This document shows positions 12,035 through 23,300 of a stretch of 64,000 nucleotides of DNA, piece by piece. The notes under the pieces are model-generated. The model was given only the letters and a program-made list of their open reading frames with translations. It did no database searches and was not told the DNA's origin. A program made the position numbers and the translations under genes. Position 1 is the stretch's first letter. Every line of letters starts with the position of its first letter. Source of the DNA: Dipylidium caninum (taxonomy: Eukaryota; Platyhelminthes; Cestoda; Cyclophyllidea; Dipylidiidae); assembly GCA_017562135.1 (NCBI GenBank), contig QEYB01000526.1, positions 248,001 to 312,000 on the forward strand. Direction: 5' to 3'.

Positions 12035-13008
12035 TTGATGGCCGTTGAGGCGGTGACGAGGGTTACCTCGCCAACGCCAATATTTCATCAGGACGCATTG
12101 GTGTACAAGAGACGACGATGCGAAAGATGCGGGAGACAGTGAAAACACAGTCCCCATCGGGCTGTTGCATTGCCCTCGGTGCTACACAACAGACGACCTC
12201 ATGTTGCACACGTGGCAGTCGCCTCCGAAGGGGTTGGCACCCACGAAAGGGGAGGAGGAGCACGGCGAAGGCGTCACAGCCTCCGTCGTGAGGGCGTCTC
12301 CTTTCCAGTCGGTCAGTTGGTGCCGAGAGAGACGTGGCACAGACGCTCGAGTGATGGAAGGTGCGGAGAAGGCGAGTGGACGATGGTCGAGTAACACCCA
12401 CTGCGACTGCGCCTCTGTGCCATTTTGGCGCGTCCCTCTGACCGCAGCTCCCGTCGTCCCTGTGCTCTCGCGCCTCGACTCTCGGAGCTGTGGCCTGCGC
12501 CAGTCAGCCGATCGGGTCGCCGGCCACCAGGCGAGATCCACGTCTGCGTGGTGTGTGTTCACGCGACGGGAGCTCGTGCCGCGGCGGTGCACTTGGGAGC
12601 GGAGGGAGGAGTCCGTCGCCACGGGCATTGGTGGCGCGCGCAACCTGCTCATGGGGCTGGAATTCCCGCCAAACCACAGCTCAGTCACCACGATCCTCAC
12701 AACAGTCCCCTGTCCAGCGGGCTTGGGTGGAACGGTCTCCCGTGGAGTGTCGTTCTGCACTTGGGCACTCGCCCTTTTCACTGCTCCTTCCGCGGAGCTC
12801 AACTTCTTTTCCACCCACAAGGTGCCAGAAAGGCCTCACTCGTCCTCGGCCACGCGGACTCGACTTTCAGGCAGCTCCTCCGTGCGATGGGACCGAGGTG
12901 TCCTGTTTTCCTCGTCGCTGTCAACCGAGTCACGCGAAAGCTCACGCAGACAGCCGCGGTGCCGTGTAGGCTCTGATCTGGCGGCTTCCTGGTCGATGCC
13001 TTCGGACC
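12035..13008 (+). repeat. Right arm of the large inverted repeat
   Basis: Inverted copy of 4977-5998. The core is nearly identical. Relative to the left arm it lacks about 30 bases near its outer end, between two copies of the tetramer TCGA, and has a much shorter CTC run. A - strand frame of 212 codons (12182-12820) is open here but is broken by a one-base indel in the left arm. Longer + strand frames are also open, as expected of GC-rich DNA. I do not recognise any of the translated sequences. Arms end near 13008 (outer) and 12035 (inner, where similarity fades). Confidence 0.88.
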
Positions 13009-13835
13009 CCGGCAGGCCTTTGTACCAAAAGCTCAAGTTGTTTTGTTTATTTGAACGCCTCGTCCTCTACCGACGGCGTCACCGACGTCTTCACGCCTAA
13101 GAGGACGTCCAAGAACGTCTTGACTTCCCCTTTTAACGTGATTAGACGGTGCTTGACTGCATTTGGGAGACCATCATCGTCACAGAACCGAAATTATACA
13201 CCGACATTCGTTGCTCTTACCGATGTGTAGACTGGCCGAATAGCTAGGCACGTTGAGTGGTGACTCCCTGACCTCCAACAGACCACGAGTCAGTTAAAAT
13301 CATGTCGTGGAAGACACACCGGCCGAGAGGTCCCTCGCCACGTGTCGTGGATGGGTAGGGACTGCGACGTCAGGCGTCACTTCATGTAAAATAAGTCTTC
13401 CACAAGCGGGTAGATGAAGCTCAAACTTAGTGGTTGCATTTATTGATGTTAACGAAAGCAAGCAGCCACCTTCGAGGATCTCAGGGACACGGGGAAGGCT
13501 GATTAGACGGAAACAGTCTGTACAGACCGCGGTGGGCTTTAGCCTCGATGAGGTAACTTCCTAGCAGAAGTTGTGACAATCGCGTCATTGGATATGCAAA
13601 TTGAAGCAGGCACGGGAAGCGTCTAATTTGTGCTCTTCACCTGACCGACATTTGATACTTTCTCTTCTAACTTTGTAACAAAACAGATCGGGTAACCCTG
13701 GCGTATCACGCTCAGATGTCATGACTCCAATTAAACAATGTCCCCACAACGCCACGGTTGACATGACACGATGCATTTGAACCTCGTGTCATCCGTGGTG
13801 GACCGGAGATTTGCCCCACGGTGGCTGCTTGGAAC
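13009..13835. other. Spacer between inverted repeat and rRNA pseudogene
   Basis: No exon, RNA or repeat that I can identify. Composition is mixed and the open frames are short. Confidence 0.45.
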
Positions 13836-14600
13836 AGTCGGGGCTGCCACCTCAACAGGGGAAAACTCGCCCCGGCCGGAGACTATGGGGATTGAGGGAT
13901 TGATGGCTCCTGCTTGATTTGGTGGTTGGTGGAGCGATTTGTCTGGTTAATTCCGATAACGAACGAGACTCCGACCTGCTAATTAGTGTGTTTGTCCACT
14001 GCTCCCGCGTGGGCGGTGTTGGACGAGGCTGCTGCCGTGGGCGAGATACCTCCTACTCTTCCTCCTCCGTCGTTCTCCTTTCTTGTACGCCCGTCCTAAT
14101 GAGTTGCTGGCTGGATGGGCGGTGGATGTGGGGTTGATGCTCGCGGCGGTCGGCCGGTCGAGCTTTGGCCTCCGAGCGCAGCGCGAATGCCTCCTTCTGA
14201 GAGGGACAAGCAGGAGAATTCGCATGAAATGGAGCAAAGACAGGTCTGTAATGCCCTCAGATGTCCGGGGCGAGCAAAGAAGACCTCCTGGCCTGGGAGG
14301 GCTGGGCAAACTGGTCGATCCCCGTGAAAACAAGGGGATCGGGACTTGGGACTGTCCTCCCCACCCGGGAGCGAGGAATTCCTAGTCGGTGCGAGCGATA
14401 AGCTCGCGTTGATCGCGTCCCTGCCCGTCGGCACTACCGATTTTGAATGGCTTGGTACGATCCTTCGGTTGGCGCCATTGTGATGGTCGCCGAGAGGGCG
14501 TCGTCCGGCAGGCGCTGAGACGACGACCGAACTTGTTCATTTAGAGGAGAAAGTAAGAGTCGTAATGAGGTTTCCAGAGGTGAAACTGCGGATCATTACG
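13836..14600 (+). pseudogene. 18S rRNA pseudogene, 3' part
   Basis: Collinear blocks of the 3' third or so of eukaryotic small-subunit rRNA run along the + strand. One near 13850-13900 matches the CTCAACACGGGAAAACTC region. One at 13930-13985 contains GGAGCGATTTGTCTGGTTAA and the GATAACGAACGAGACTC conserved core. One near 14195-14212 is GAGAGGGACAAGC. One near 14225-14275 is GGTCTGTAATGCCC with GATGTCCGGGGC. One near 14372-14440 is GAGGAATTCCTAG and GCTCGCGTTGATCGCGTCCC. The 3' terminus near 14550-14600 is GGTTTCCAGAGGTGAAAC and GATCATTACG. Many conserved positions are changed and universal segments are missing, notably the GTACACACCGCCC block, so it cannot be a working gene. It sits alone between protein genes, so it is a dispersed rDNA relic. 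Block identity is from memory of 18S. Confidence 0.87.
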
Positions 14601-17307
14601 CGTTCTTCCTGAAGCACTCACTAGTCGGGAGAAAGAGCCACTCTCTTCTCTCACCTCTCCACTCGTAAGAACACGAGGCGCCTTCCCTTCCCACTCCATT
14701 GGGTAGTCAGTTTTTCGTCTTACTTCAAAGAAGCGGGTTGTTTTGAAGGCGGAATTTAATGCTATAAATATGTTATGGGAGTATCACAGAAGAGGGATGT
14801 TGTTTTTCTTTGACTATTTATTATACATCCAAGTTCTGTTCGCGAGCGATGACGCTGTCGTTGAATTTGATCACATAGGTGGTTCCCTTGTGCCAGGTTA
14901 TTCCGACCTTACAAGGCTATATTGGGGAAAAAAGAGAGAAAATTTGCTCCAATAAAAGCATAAAATGTCAGTATTAGCTTAGTAGAAAAAATGTCAAACA
15001 AAATAGGTCAAATAGCGTGTCATTAGATCATAACGACAAGTAGATAATTTAAGGGATAAAAGGTTAAAACAACCCTATTAAAGGAGCACATGGACGAATA
15101 TCGAGGAGGGGAAATAAAAGCAACGAAAGAGGCAGACTTGTGCGCATGAAAGAGATAATAGAGTTCTGCTCAGAAAGAATGAGGCGAGAAATAAGCAGAA
15201 AGGAAGTGGAAGTGTGGAGAGGAGATATGTATTGAAGGAGAATGGGTGAAAAAATCAAGTGCAAGGTTAGAGGGCGAGAGGAGTGGGAGGAGGAGTATTC
15301 GAGGAGTCAGACTGCCGACAAGGGCGATTAACACCTCATCTGGGGAAAGAACAGGCGGAACTGAAGAACTCACAAAGCCGGCACAAGTCAGAGCCGATTC
15401 AATTATTCCGCAGTTGAAAGCAGCCAGATTTAATGGCACTGGAAAAAAAGTCCCAGAAAATATGGTAAAGTTAATTATTTGACGTTTATCGGAGAGGCTA
15501 GGTGATAAATAAGAGGAATCCTAAGTTCAAGTAACAAATAAACGAGGAATCCGTTACATAAGTAAAGGAGTCAGGCTTACCGGCTTTCCTCTCTGATTCC
15601 GATGGTTCATATGTAAAACGGGTACATCTGTTGACCAAAGGTTCTCGTTCGATCATATAATCTGGAAATAGTAATTCTGTAAAAGAAAGGTGGTGTACAG
15701 GTGCGTTCGTCTAATCCATCACGCTCCAAATCGTCGGCTTCTTTTCCAAAAACGGAGCGCCAAAATGTGTTTTTCAGGAAAATAAGAAAGCTTAACAGAC
15801 GTATTTCGCGTTTTTGAAGGCGTTCACGAACAAATATGATGTCTAACATCTGCCTTCCAATCGACGTCCCGAATGCGGCAAGTCTTGAAGACGAATTAGA
15901 CAAGATTGTTTAGGTTAAGGTACAACGAAATTAATGGCAATGCTGAAGACCAACCGTGTTTGTGCATCGTCAACATTTTTGGAAGCGCGCATCGAATATT
16001 TAACAATCTCCGAAAAAAGGTACATAAATGTTGCCCGGTGCACCTAAGCGGAGCAGTTAGCAAGCAAAAATTATGGTAACAATTACATCGGATTTAACCC
16101 TAGACAGATTTTTCTCGAGTATTTGCTGGGAGTATTTGGGGTTACGTGAACTTGAGGTCATTGTTACACACCGAAATGTGTCAGCCGCGCACGTGGAAAC
16201 AGAAATGAAAGTGGGAAATGACTATGGAGGCCGTTTTACTACTGGAAAGCATTTTGATTCTTGAAGGGGTCCGTAGAAACGTGGTTTCTATCTAGTGGAA
16301 TTGCATTCGTTAGTGCAACTATGATATATGAGATTTTTTCTTACGAAAACGTTTCCTCATGTTATCCATTGAATCATTCTTGTTGTGGCATTTGACTGTA
16401 TTACGTTTTGGGAGTGAGTTTGCCTACAACAAAAATGTTCATATGTTATGTAATTGTTCCAATGCCTTACCACCAAAAAATAAAATATCTGTACTATCTA
16501 TAATTAAGTTCTTAATTTGTTCGTTATTTTTTGCCAGCGTGGAATAACAATTTATTTATGAAAAAATTGCGTTCATCTGTTTGCGACATTTCGCTGCAGA
16601 CCTAGGTATCGTCCGCGCCCAACGCAGATCAACCAATACACTTCACGGACAAGAGCTGGCCCGTCCGGGTCGTTTATTCGATGCTCCCCAACGGAAGCAA
16701 GAAAACAAATTACTTTGTGAGTTGGCGAGTGACTATTTAACTCACTTTTGCGTCGCACCTTCAGCTCTCACACTGGTTTGCTCTAATTTTAACGGCGTTG
16801 CCACCAAATTATTCATTTAGTCCTATCTTTAGTGCACCACACTGTTGTTAGAAATATAATATTGTTCTTCAGATGCCCTTAGCTTATTCATTTTTTTGTT
16901 ATTTTGCAGAAAACTCTACGGTTACAGTCATGTACTGCTTTCCCTTATTTCCATTCATTTTTTATCCCCGTTTTATTATTCATGACACTTTTCTTGTCCT
17001 TCATTTCAATTACGTGGGAATTCCCTCATCCTGATTTTATCGGTCCGCAGTTTATTTCAATGTTTCGCGATTTTTACAGACCAAAATCCCTACCCAATTC
17101 CCTTCTGGCACAATTCCCTGACAACCATTATTTCTTTTTAATTTGGCTTGTTACCCGGCATAAATAAGTTTAACCTCGCTAATTTCTATTTCACAACGAT
17201 TTATTCCATTCATTAAAGCGCTTTTAATGTTTCCTTTTCTCCATTTGCTCCAATTATGCCAATTTTTTTTCTCTCCATACATATGCAATTTTTCCCTCTT
17301 TACAAAG
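14601..17307. other. AT-rich spacer or 5' introns of the NOSTRIN-like gene
   Basis: No exon can be supported here. The initiator-methionine exon of the NOSTRIN-like gene should lie in this stretch or further upstream, but I could not identify it. Open frames are short and of AT-rich, low-complexity character. Confidence 0.4.
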
Positions 17308-20300
17308 GACCGGAATGGGTTTGATGTCCTGCAAAAGGACTTCAAGGCTTCATGTCAGTTCACCCGAGTTCTAATCGGTGTTCTTCAAGAAAGGTTTGCT
17401 TACATTGCCCATTGCTACATTTTTCTACTAAAATTCATCTATCGATTTCTTTTCTCAAATACCCACTTTTTCGCCGAAGTAGATACTCAAATTAATGAAA
17501 GTATTCACAATTTTGAATTTGATTGGGCCTATGTTTGGTAGAAATTCTCCCCTGGCGCATCTATCATTTAGCCGATGATTAACACAAAGGCCCACATCAC
17601 CTTAGTAATTGCTCCGTGTGCTCCACCATCCCCCTCGTCTGTCACGCAGCGAGTCTGTTCCCCCTCCTCCGCTGTCATAGTATCTGAATCTGCACAACAT
17701 ACACAAATGAACGCACACGGACGTTTGTGTGTGCCCCTATGCGAGTTGAAACAAAAAAAAGGGAAACAAAAGATAATAATTTTTCAACATAACCTCGGCT
17801 ATTTTTTATTCATGTGAAGGGCCCAATTGGAGAATGACTTTGCCAAAGGACTCTCGAAGTTGCATTCTCGTCTTTCCAAAGCCGTTGGCGGTTTGTCCGG
17901 GTGGGTTCGACTTACTCCCAACATTTATAATCAGTATATCGCAGTTGATCTGACAAAACCAAGCTTGCCTTTTTTTCTTTCGTCCTTAAAGTATGCCTTT
18001 ATTTTCGGACTTTGTATCGATAGTTCTCTTCTTCTGCTGTCTTTTTTCTATGCCCTGATAAGTGCTATCTAGGGGGAATGATTCTCCGTTCGGATCTCTT
18101 ATAAATTGAGCTCCTTTCCAATCCAAGCTCTTAGATCCTTGCTGGCAATTCTTCTTCCCGCGAATACGGTGAAGTAGATTGATAAGCCGATGTCATTTTA
18201 GTCTTCTTTTTGTCCCAGTTAAATGTACTGCTTCTTATTTCACTCTCGGGCTTTCTTCACATGATTTTCTATGTTTCTTATTCAATAGAGTTCATTTAAT
18301 ATCTTCGACTCGTTCAAAACTTCGGTGGTGGGCACTTGTTATTACCATCTCTTTCAATTCCTACTTGGGCGACTTTTTTTTCTGGTGGCAAAATAAAACA
18401 ACTTGTCGTAGCATCCCGCTAATTGTGATAAAAATAGATAATGGCTGAAAAGATATGAAAATAAAACTAACTTTATGGAAGGCACTGCGCTGGTCTTCAC
18501 AATTTCCATGTAAATTTGCTTTTAAATACACCAGACTGACCGTTTTGTCCACTCGGGAGTGAAAAAAAACCCCGCGAATAGGAATATTATTAATTCGTGA
18601 ATTTTAAAGGACGCTTTTGGCCTGTTTGTCGATGTGACAAGCCCCAACTGTTTAGAAATGTCTGTCCCCGTACTCCTTTATTCCCCCTTCCCCCCCCCCC
18701 CCCCCCCCAAAAAAAAAATAAATAAATAACAGATAGCAAAATTCAGGCTTGCTTTGCGTCAACTTTTGCGCCCACCAAAGTAGTGTTTTGACACATCTCG
18801 ATCGTCTTAACCTACGTATTTGACTTGTGCACAGACATCGTAAGTGGACTTGCCTTGTTTGGCCTCGAGGTTACTGTTTCACTTCCACCACCACCACCGT
18901 CCCTCTGACTCGTCAATTAGGAGTCTTCCTCATCCCCTCTGACCTTTATTTCTCCACTTGGCACACAATAGTCTTCTCCGCCCCTCGGCGAAGTCAAAAA
19001 CTGCTGTAGGGCAAAACTACGAGGCGTAATCTATTCGTTAGTGCTGTAAATGGTGTTCCTGGTCGGGTGATTGGGCTTCTTTTGCCCACTTATTCCGATT
19101 ACCACGAAGACTCTGTGGCTAATATTGATCACATTTCGGCGGAAAAGTGAAGCATTCCTGGTGGGTTTATCTACACCTGTGTGTTCTACAAGCATGCTTT
19201 GAGCGTTTAAAAGAGTTTTTTTGAAACTGCTGATATCCCATCACAGATGCAATCTACTTATAAGGGTTTGAGTAGTATATTCTCTGGAACAGAACTTATT
19301 GCAACCAGCGTACGTGACAGGAAGTAATCACAGGTACTCCAGTTTCTCTGTCATTATTAAGCCCAATTAGTGCATATCACACGACCTTTGCCCACTTTCA
19401 TAAAGTTAGCTGATTAATCAGAAGGTAGGTGGTTGTCAATGAAAACTCCGAGACATAATTTATTGGACCGTGCTACAAATGGCTTCGTACTTTTGCCGTC
19501 TCCAGGGGAGATGGTGAAGGTGAAGGCAAGAGGTGTTGCTGCTCAGGTGATTGGACTTCTTTTGCCCACTTATTCCGATTTCCACGAAGACTCTGTGGCT
19601 AATAAGAATCACATTTCGGAGGAAAGGTGAAGCATCACGGGTGGGTATAGCTCTCTCTGCGTATTTGTGCCCGTAGGTCGTAAAAACCTACTTTTTAGCG
19701 TTTAAATAGGTTCCAATTTCACATCAGAGGTGCGGTCTACTTATAAGGGTTTGAGTAGCATTTTCTCCCGAATACAATCTATTGCAACCAGCGTAAGTTG
19801 TTCTTCCCTTCGTAAGCCCAATTAGTGCCTATCACACGACCTTTTGCTCACTTAACTGCAATTACGCAGAGAGGATGCCTCATAAAAGTGGGTGATTAGT
19901 CAAAAGGCAGGCGACTGTCAAGGAAAAAATCCACCGGCCTGACATTTCGTTTTAATTTAGCTCTGTGGCAAATGGATGGATTAAAACTATAGAAATTTTG
20001 GAGACAGAGGCCAAGGCACATCAACAAGTTGCCGAGAGGATCTCCTCCCAACTGCTTCCACCGCCAAAGGCCTTCACTACTGTCGATCGGGACCTGAAAC
20101 CCGTGAGTCACGACCGACTGTTCCCCCTCCATCCGGCCCATCATGTTAGATCTTCCTGGTGTTGACCTAACTGACTGGAGTGTTTGTTTACTAGTACTAG
20201 CGCCTCACACCAGGGATTGGCAGTAATTCGTTCTTATTGACATTGAAGACGCCTTCAGTCACTTAAAGCAATCACTTCAAAAATTTTTGTGTTTTTTTCT

Positions 20301-23300
20301 TTCGTACATTCTCTCTTAATAAGAGCTCACCAGTAGAGTTTAGTCAAGACGGTAGGCTTTCGTTTTTGGCCAGAGGCGAGGTAAACCACTCCCTTTGCAT
20401 TACATTTGCCATCCTAACGGTTTGCATAGCCTCATTAAGTCAGCATTTTAAATGGCACTCGTTTTCAAAGCAGATCAAGTCGAAGCATCACGTGTCCATG
20501 GAAACGTCAGGTAATTCTAATATCGGGATCGTTTTTCCGCCCCCATTCCCCCTGTCCCGCCGCCCGCCTCCGCTCTTGTCCATCTCATCTTTCTGTTTCT
20601 ATTCATCCACGCATTTATCCATTCCTTTGTCTGTCTCCTCATTCCTCACTAACGTTTATTTCTCATCCCTTTATCCGTTCCTTCGCCCTCTCCCTTTCTC
20701 TCTCTTAGTTGATTAGAGCCTTTTTCAATCTCTTTCCATTCCAATGCAGATTTCTTCTGAGGTTGACGCAGCCAGCTCACGTCTCCAGGCGACTCGACGG
20801 GAGGAATGGAAGTCCCACAAGAAAGCCTTCACGGCCTACCTTCTGACCTGCCAAAATCTGTCAACGAACAATAATAATAGCAGTAATCTGGACGGTGGTG
20901 GCATTGACTCTGTCAGTCGTACTTCCACCCTACTGCTGAGAAAGCGAAATCCTCAGGTTTTCTCCAGTTCTATGGCCCCTCCCCCCTCCTCCACCAATTC
21001 TCCCTTCAGGACGGCGATGCGGAGCGCCTCCCTGCGGCGGGTAGCAACGCTCTCCACCACCCATCCTTCCATGGAAATAGCGTCAGGCTCGGAGACCCAT
21101 TCCGCATTGCCTGCGAAGGTGGGTTTGCTCCCTTTCGGTCTCTACTTACCTTAAAACCCCCTTTGTCCACCTGAAAATCGTTGTTCTCGAATGAGGTTGG
21201 GAATGTTGGATAGGCGCTGCAGTATCCTCAGACGTCTAGGCGGGAGCGATATTTCTCGAGTCGAATTACTGGTGAACTGCTAAATGGGTCAACAAAAGTG
21301 GGGTGTCAACGATTGAATAGACGCGTGAACAAGTAACTTAGTGGGTAGAATTCCCTCAAATAGGTTGGAGTGCAGCAGAAGTGCTAACATATGTCTGATA
21401 GTGCAAAAATTCCTTGATCCCCCCAAATACTTACAGTCGGTACGCGAGGGGGTGGGTGCAACTTGTCTCCCCCTCGTTGGCTCGCTTTGCACGAATTCCT
21501 AGTGTCGACACTTTCTACTTTCGCTTGCTCCAGGCCGCTCGTTCCGTGTGGCGAGCAGTCTACGATCTCTACCGGTCCAGTCTGGCCAGCGAGGAGGCTC
21601 GCATTGAATGGCACTCCATGCTCTATCAGGTAAATTTATCCTACTCAAATGATATCAGTACGACTTTTTGCAGGCCTGTTTAAGGAGTTGTAGTACTGTT
21701 CTGTTGTCTAGTTTACGGGTGAAATCTAGTGAGTAGACGCTGATATTAGTTCATAAGACGCCTTTTGTGAGGGGATTGTTAATTTTTTTCCAGTGACAGA
21801 TATTAATATCGCAAAATTGGCAGTAAGAGATGAGAACAAGTGTGATGTTTGCTGCTATTCTCCTCCTGATTTCCTTCCCTCCCACGTAGAATACCTTTAA
21901 ACTCTTCGATCTCGAGCGCCTTCGGTTAAATACAATGGAGGAGACTCTGAACTTTTACCGTTCAACAATCATAGAATCTGTAGACTCAATTGGAAAAACT
22001 TTCCAAGCCACCAAGGTGAGTACTTTTCTCGACCACCCCCAGTTGTTGCCAATAATTAGAATTATAAACAAATACCAGTACGTGTAGCCGAAGAATTGGC
22101 GTGATGGCAAGTTTGTAATGACGTTAGGTGGTTAGGCTGAGGAAAACTTACCAGCAATCTTGAAACACCCACATTTCTTCCGTCCCGAAATATTGTCTGA
22201 CAAAGTAGCATCCACCGAATTTGGAGCTGGAAATCATTAAATCGCGTAGTCAAGACTTTCGCTTACCTACTCATATTCACCATCGTTTCTTTTTTCTTCT
22301 CCTCCTCCCTAATAGGACGTGTCGGCAAAAGCTAGTGCCGAGGAGGACTTTCTCTCCTTCCACGCAAAAGTTGTCCCCCATGCCAACACGTCAGCGTCAC
22401 ACCAGACAAGCCAATCCGCGCTGACGAACTCTCGCCTAACCGGTTGTAGAGGACCGCATCGAGTTGCAAGGACGCCACCGCTGGCGGTGGTGGGAAGCAC
22501 CCAACAAAATCTACTCTGTCTTCCCGGCGAGGAGGACAGTCTTTACGCGCCTTCGGCGGCAATTCAGCGACAAAGTATTCGACAGGCCCTGCAAAAGCGA
22601 TTTCTCGTTTTCCCTCAAGACAAATCCGAGGGTGCGTAGACCAAGTATTTAGTCAATGTCTCTTGAAGTGTACAGCTTTGTCATGGCACAGGGTTAAGTG
22701 GAGTGTCTCCAAGTCCCACGAGGACTCTTGAAGGTGCTGATGCCTTCGGTTCTGTCCTCGGTGGCACAACTGTGCATTGCCACGAGACACGCCGGCCGCT
22801 CTCGCTGCCTTCTCACCTGGAGCGGTCCACGGCGCCAGGACGGGCTATTTATTAAGGCCGGTGAAGGGACGCAGCGACGCTTCCCCCCGCGTGTAAAACT
22901 CGACTTTTCCTTTGTCACCGTGGCTGTTTGCAAATTTGGAAGTGTAGATTCAACGCCAGTAGTTAATCTTGCCTCCTTATGAGGATTCCTCTCCTTTTTC
23001 TTTATGCCTGGAACAATAACCGGCGGTTACAAGCCATGTTATCTGAGGCCTAGGCTTTTTCTTCATCTTTTTTTTCGTTCTCGCTTTTAGCTATTAGCAG
23101 TGAAGAGCTGGCAGATTCTGTAAGAAAGTCAGAAAAGGCGGCTTTTGCACGTCAACTTTTGACAGCCACTCTGGACATTCTCTCGCGGGAGTGTCAGAAG
23201 GAGGAGAGGACGAAGCAAGGTTGGCTACTCTGATTCCTTCACCCCCAGCCCCTCACACCCCGTCCTCCGCCCCCGTCAATTTGCCCACCATCTCCTCCCA

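Noticed and set aside
4977..13008. Foldback or MITE-type transposon carrying the elongase
   Set aside because: No short terminal repeats, target-site duplication or transposase could be found at the arm ends, so a named element class is not supported.
16904..17167. Hydrophobic 87-codon frame as a membrane protein
   Set aside because: Phe/Leu/Ile richness follows from T-rich intronic sequence. There is no start context, homology or splice support.
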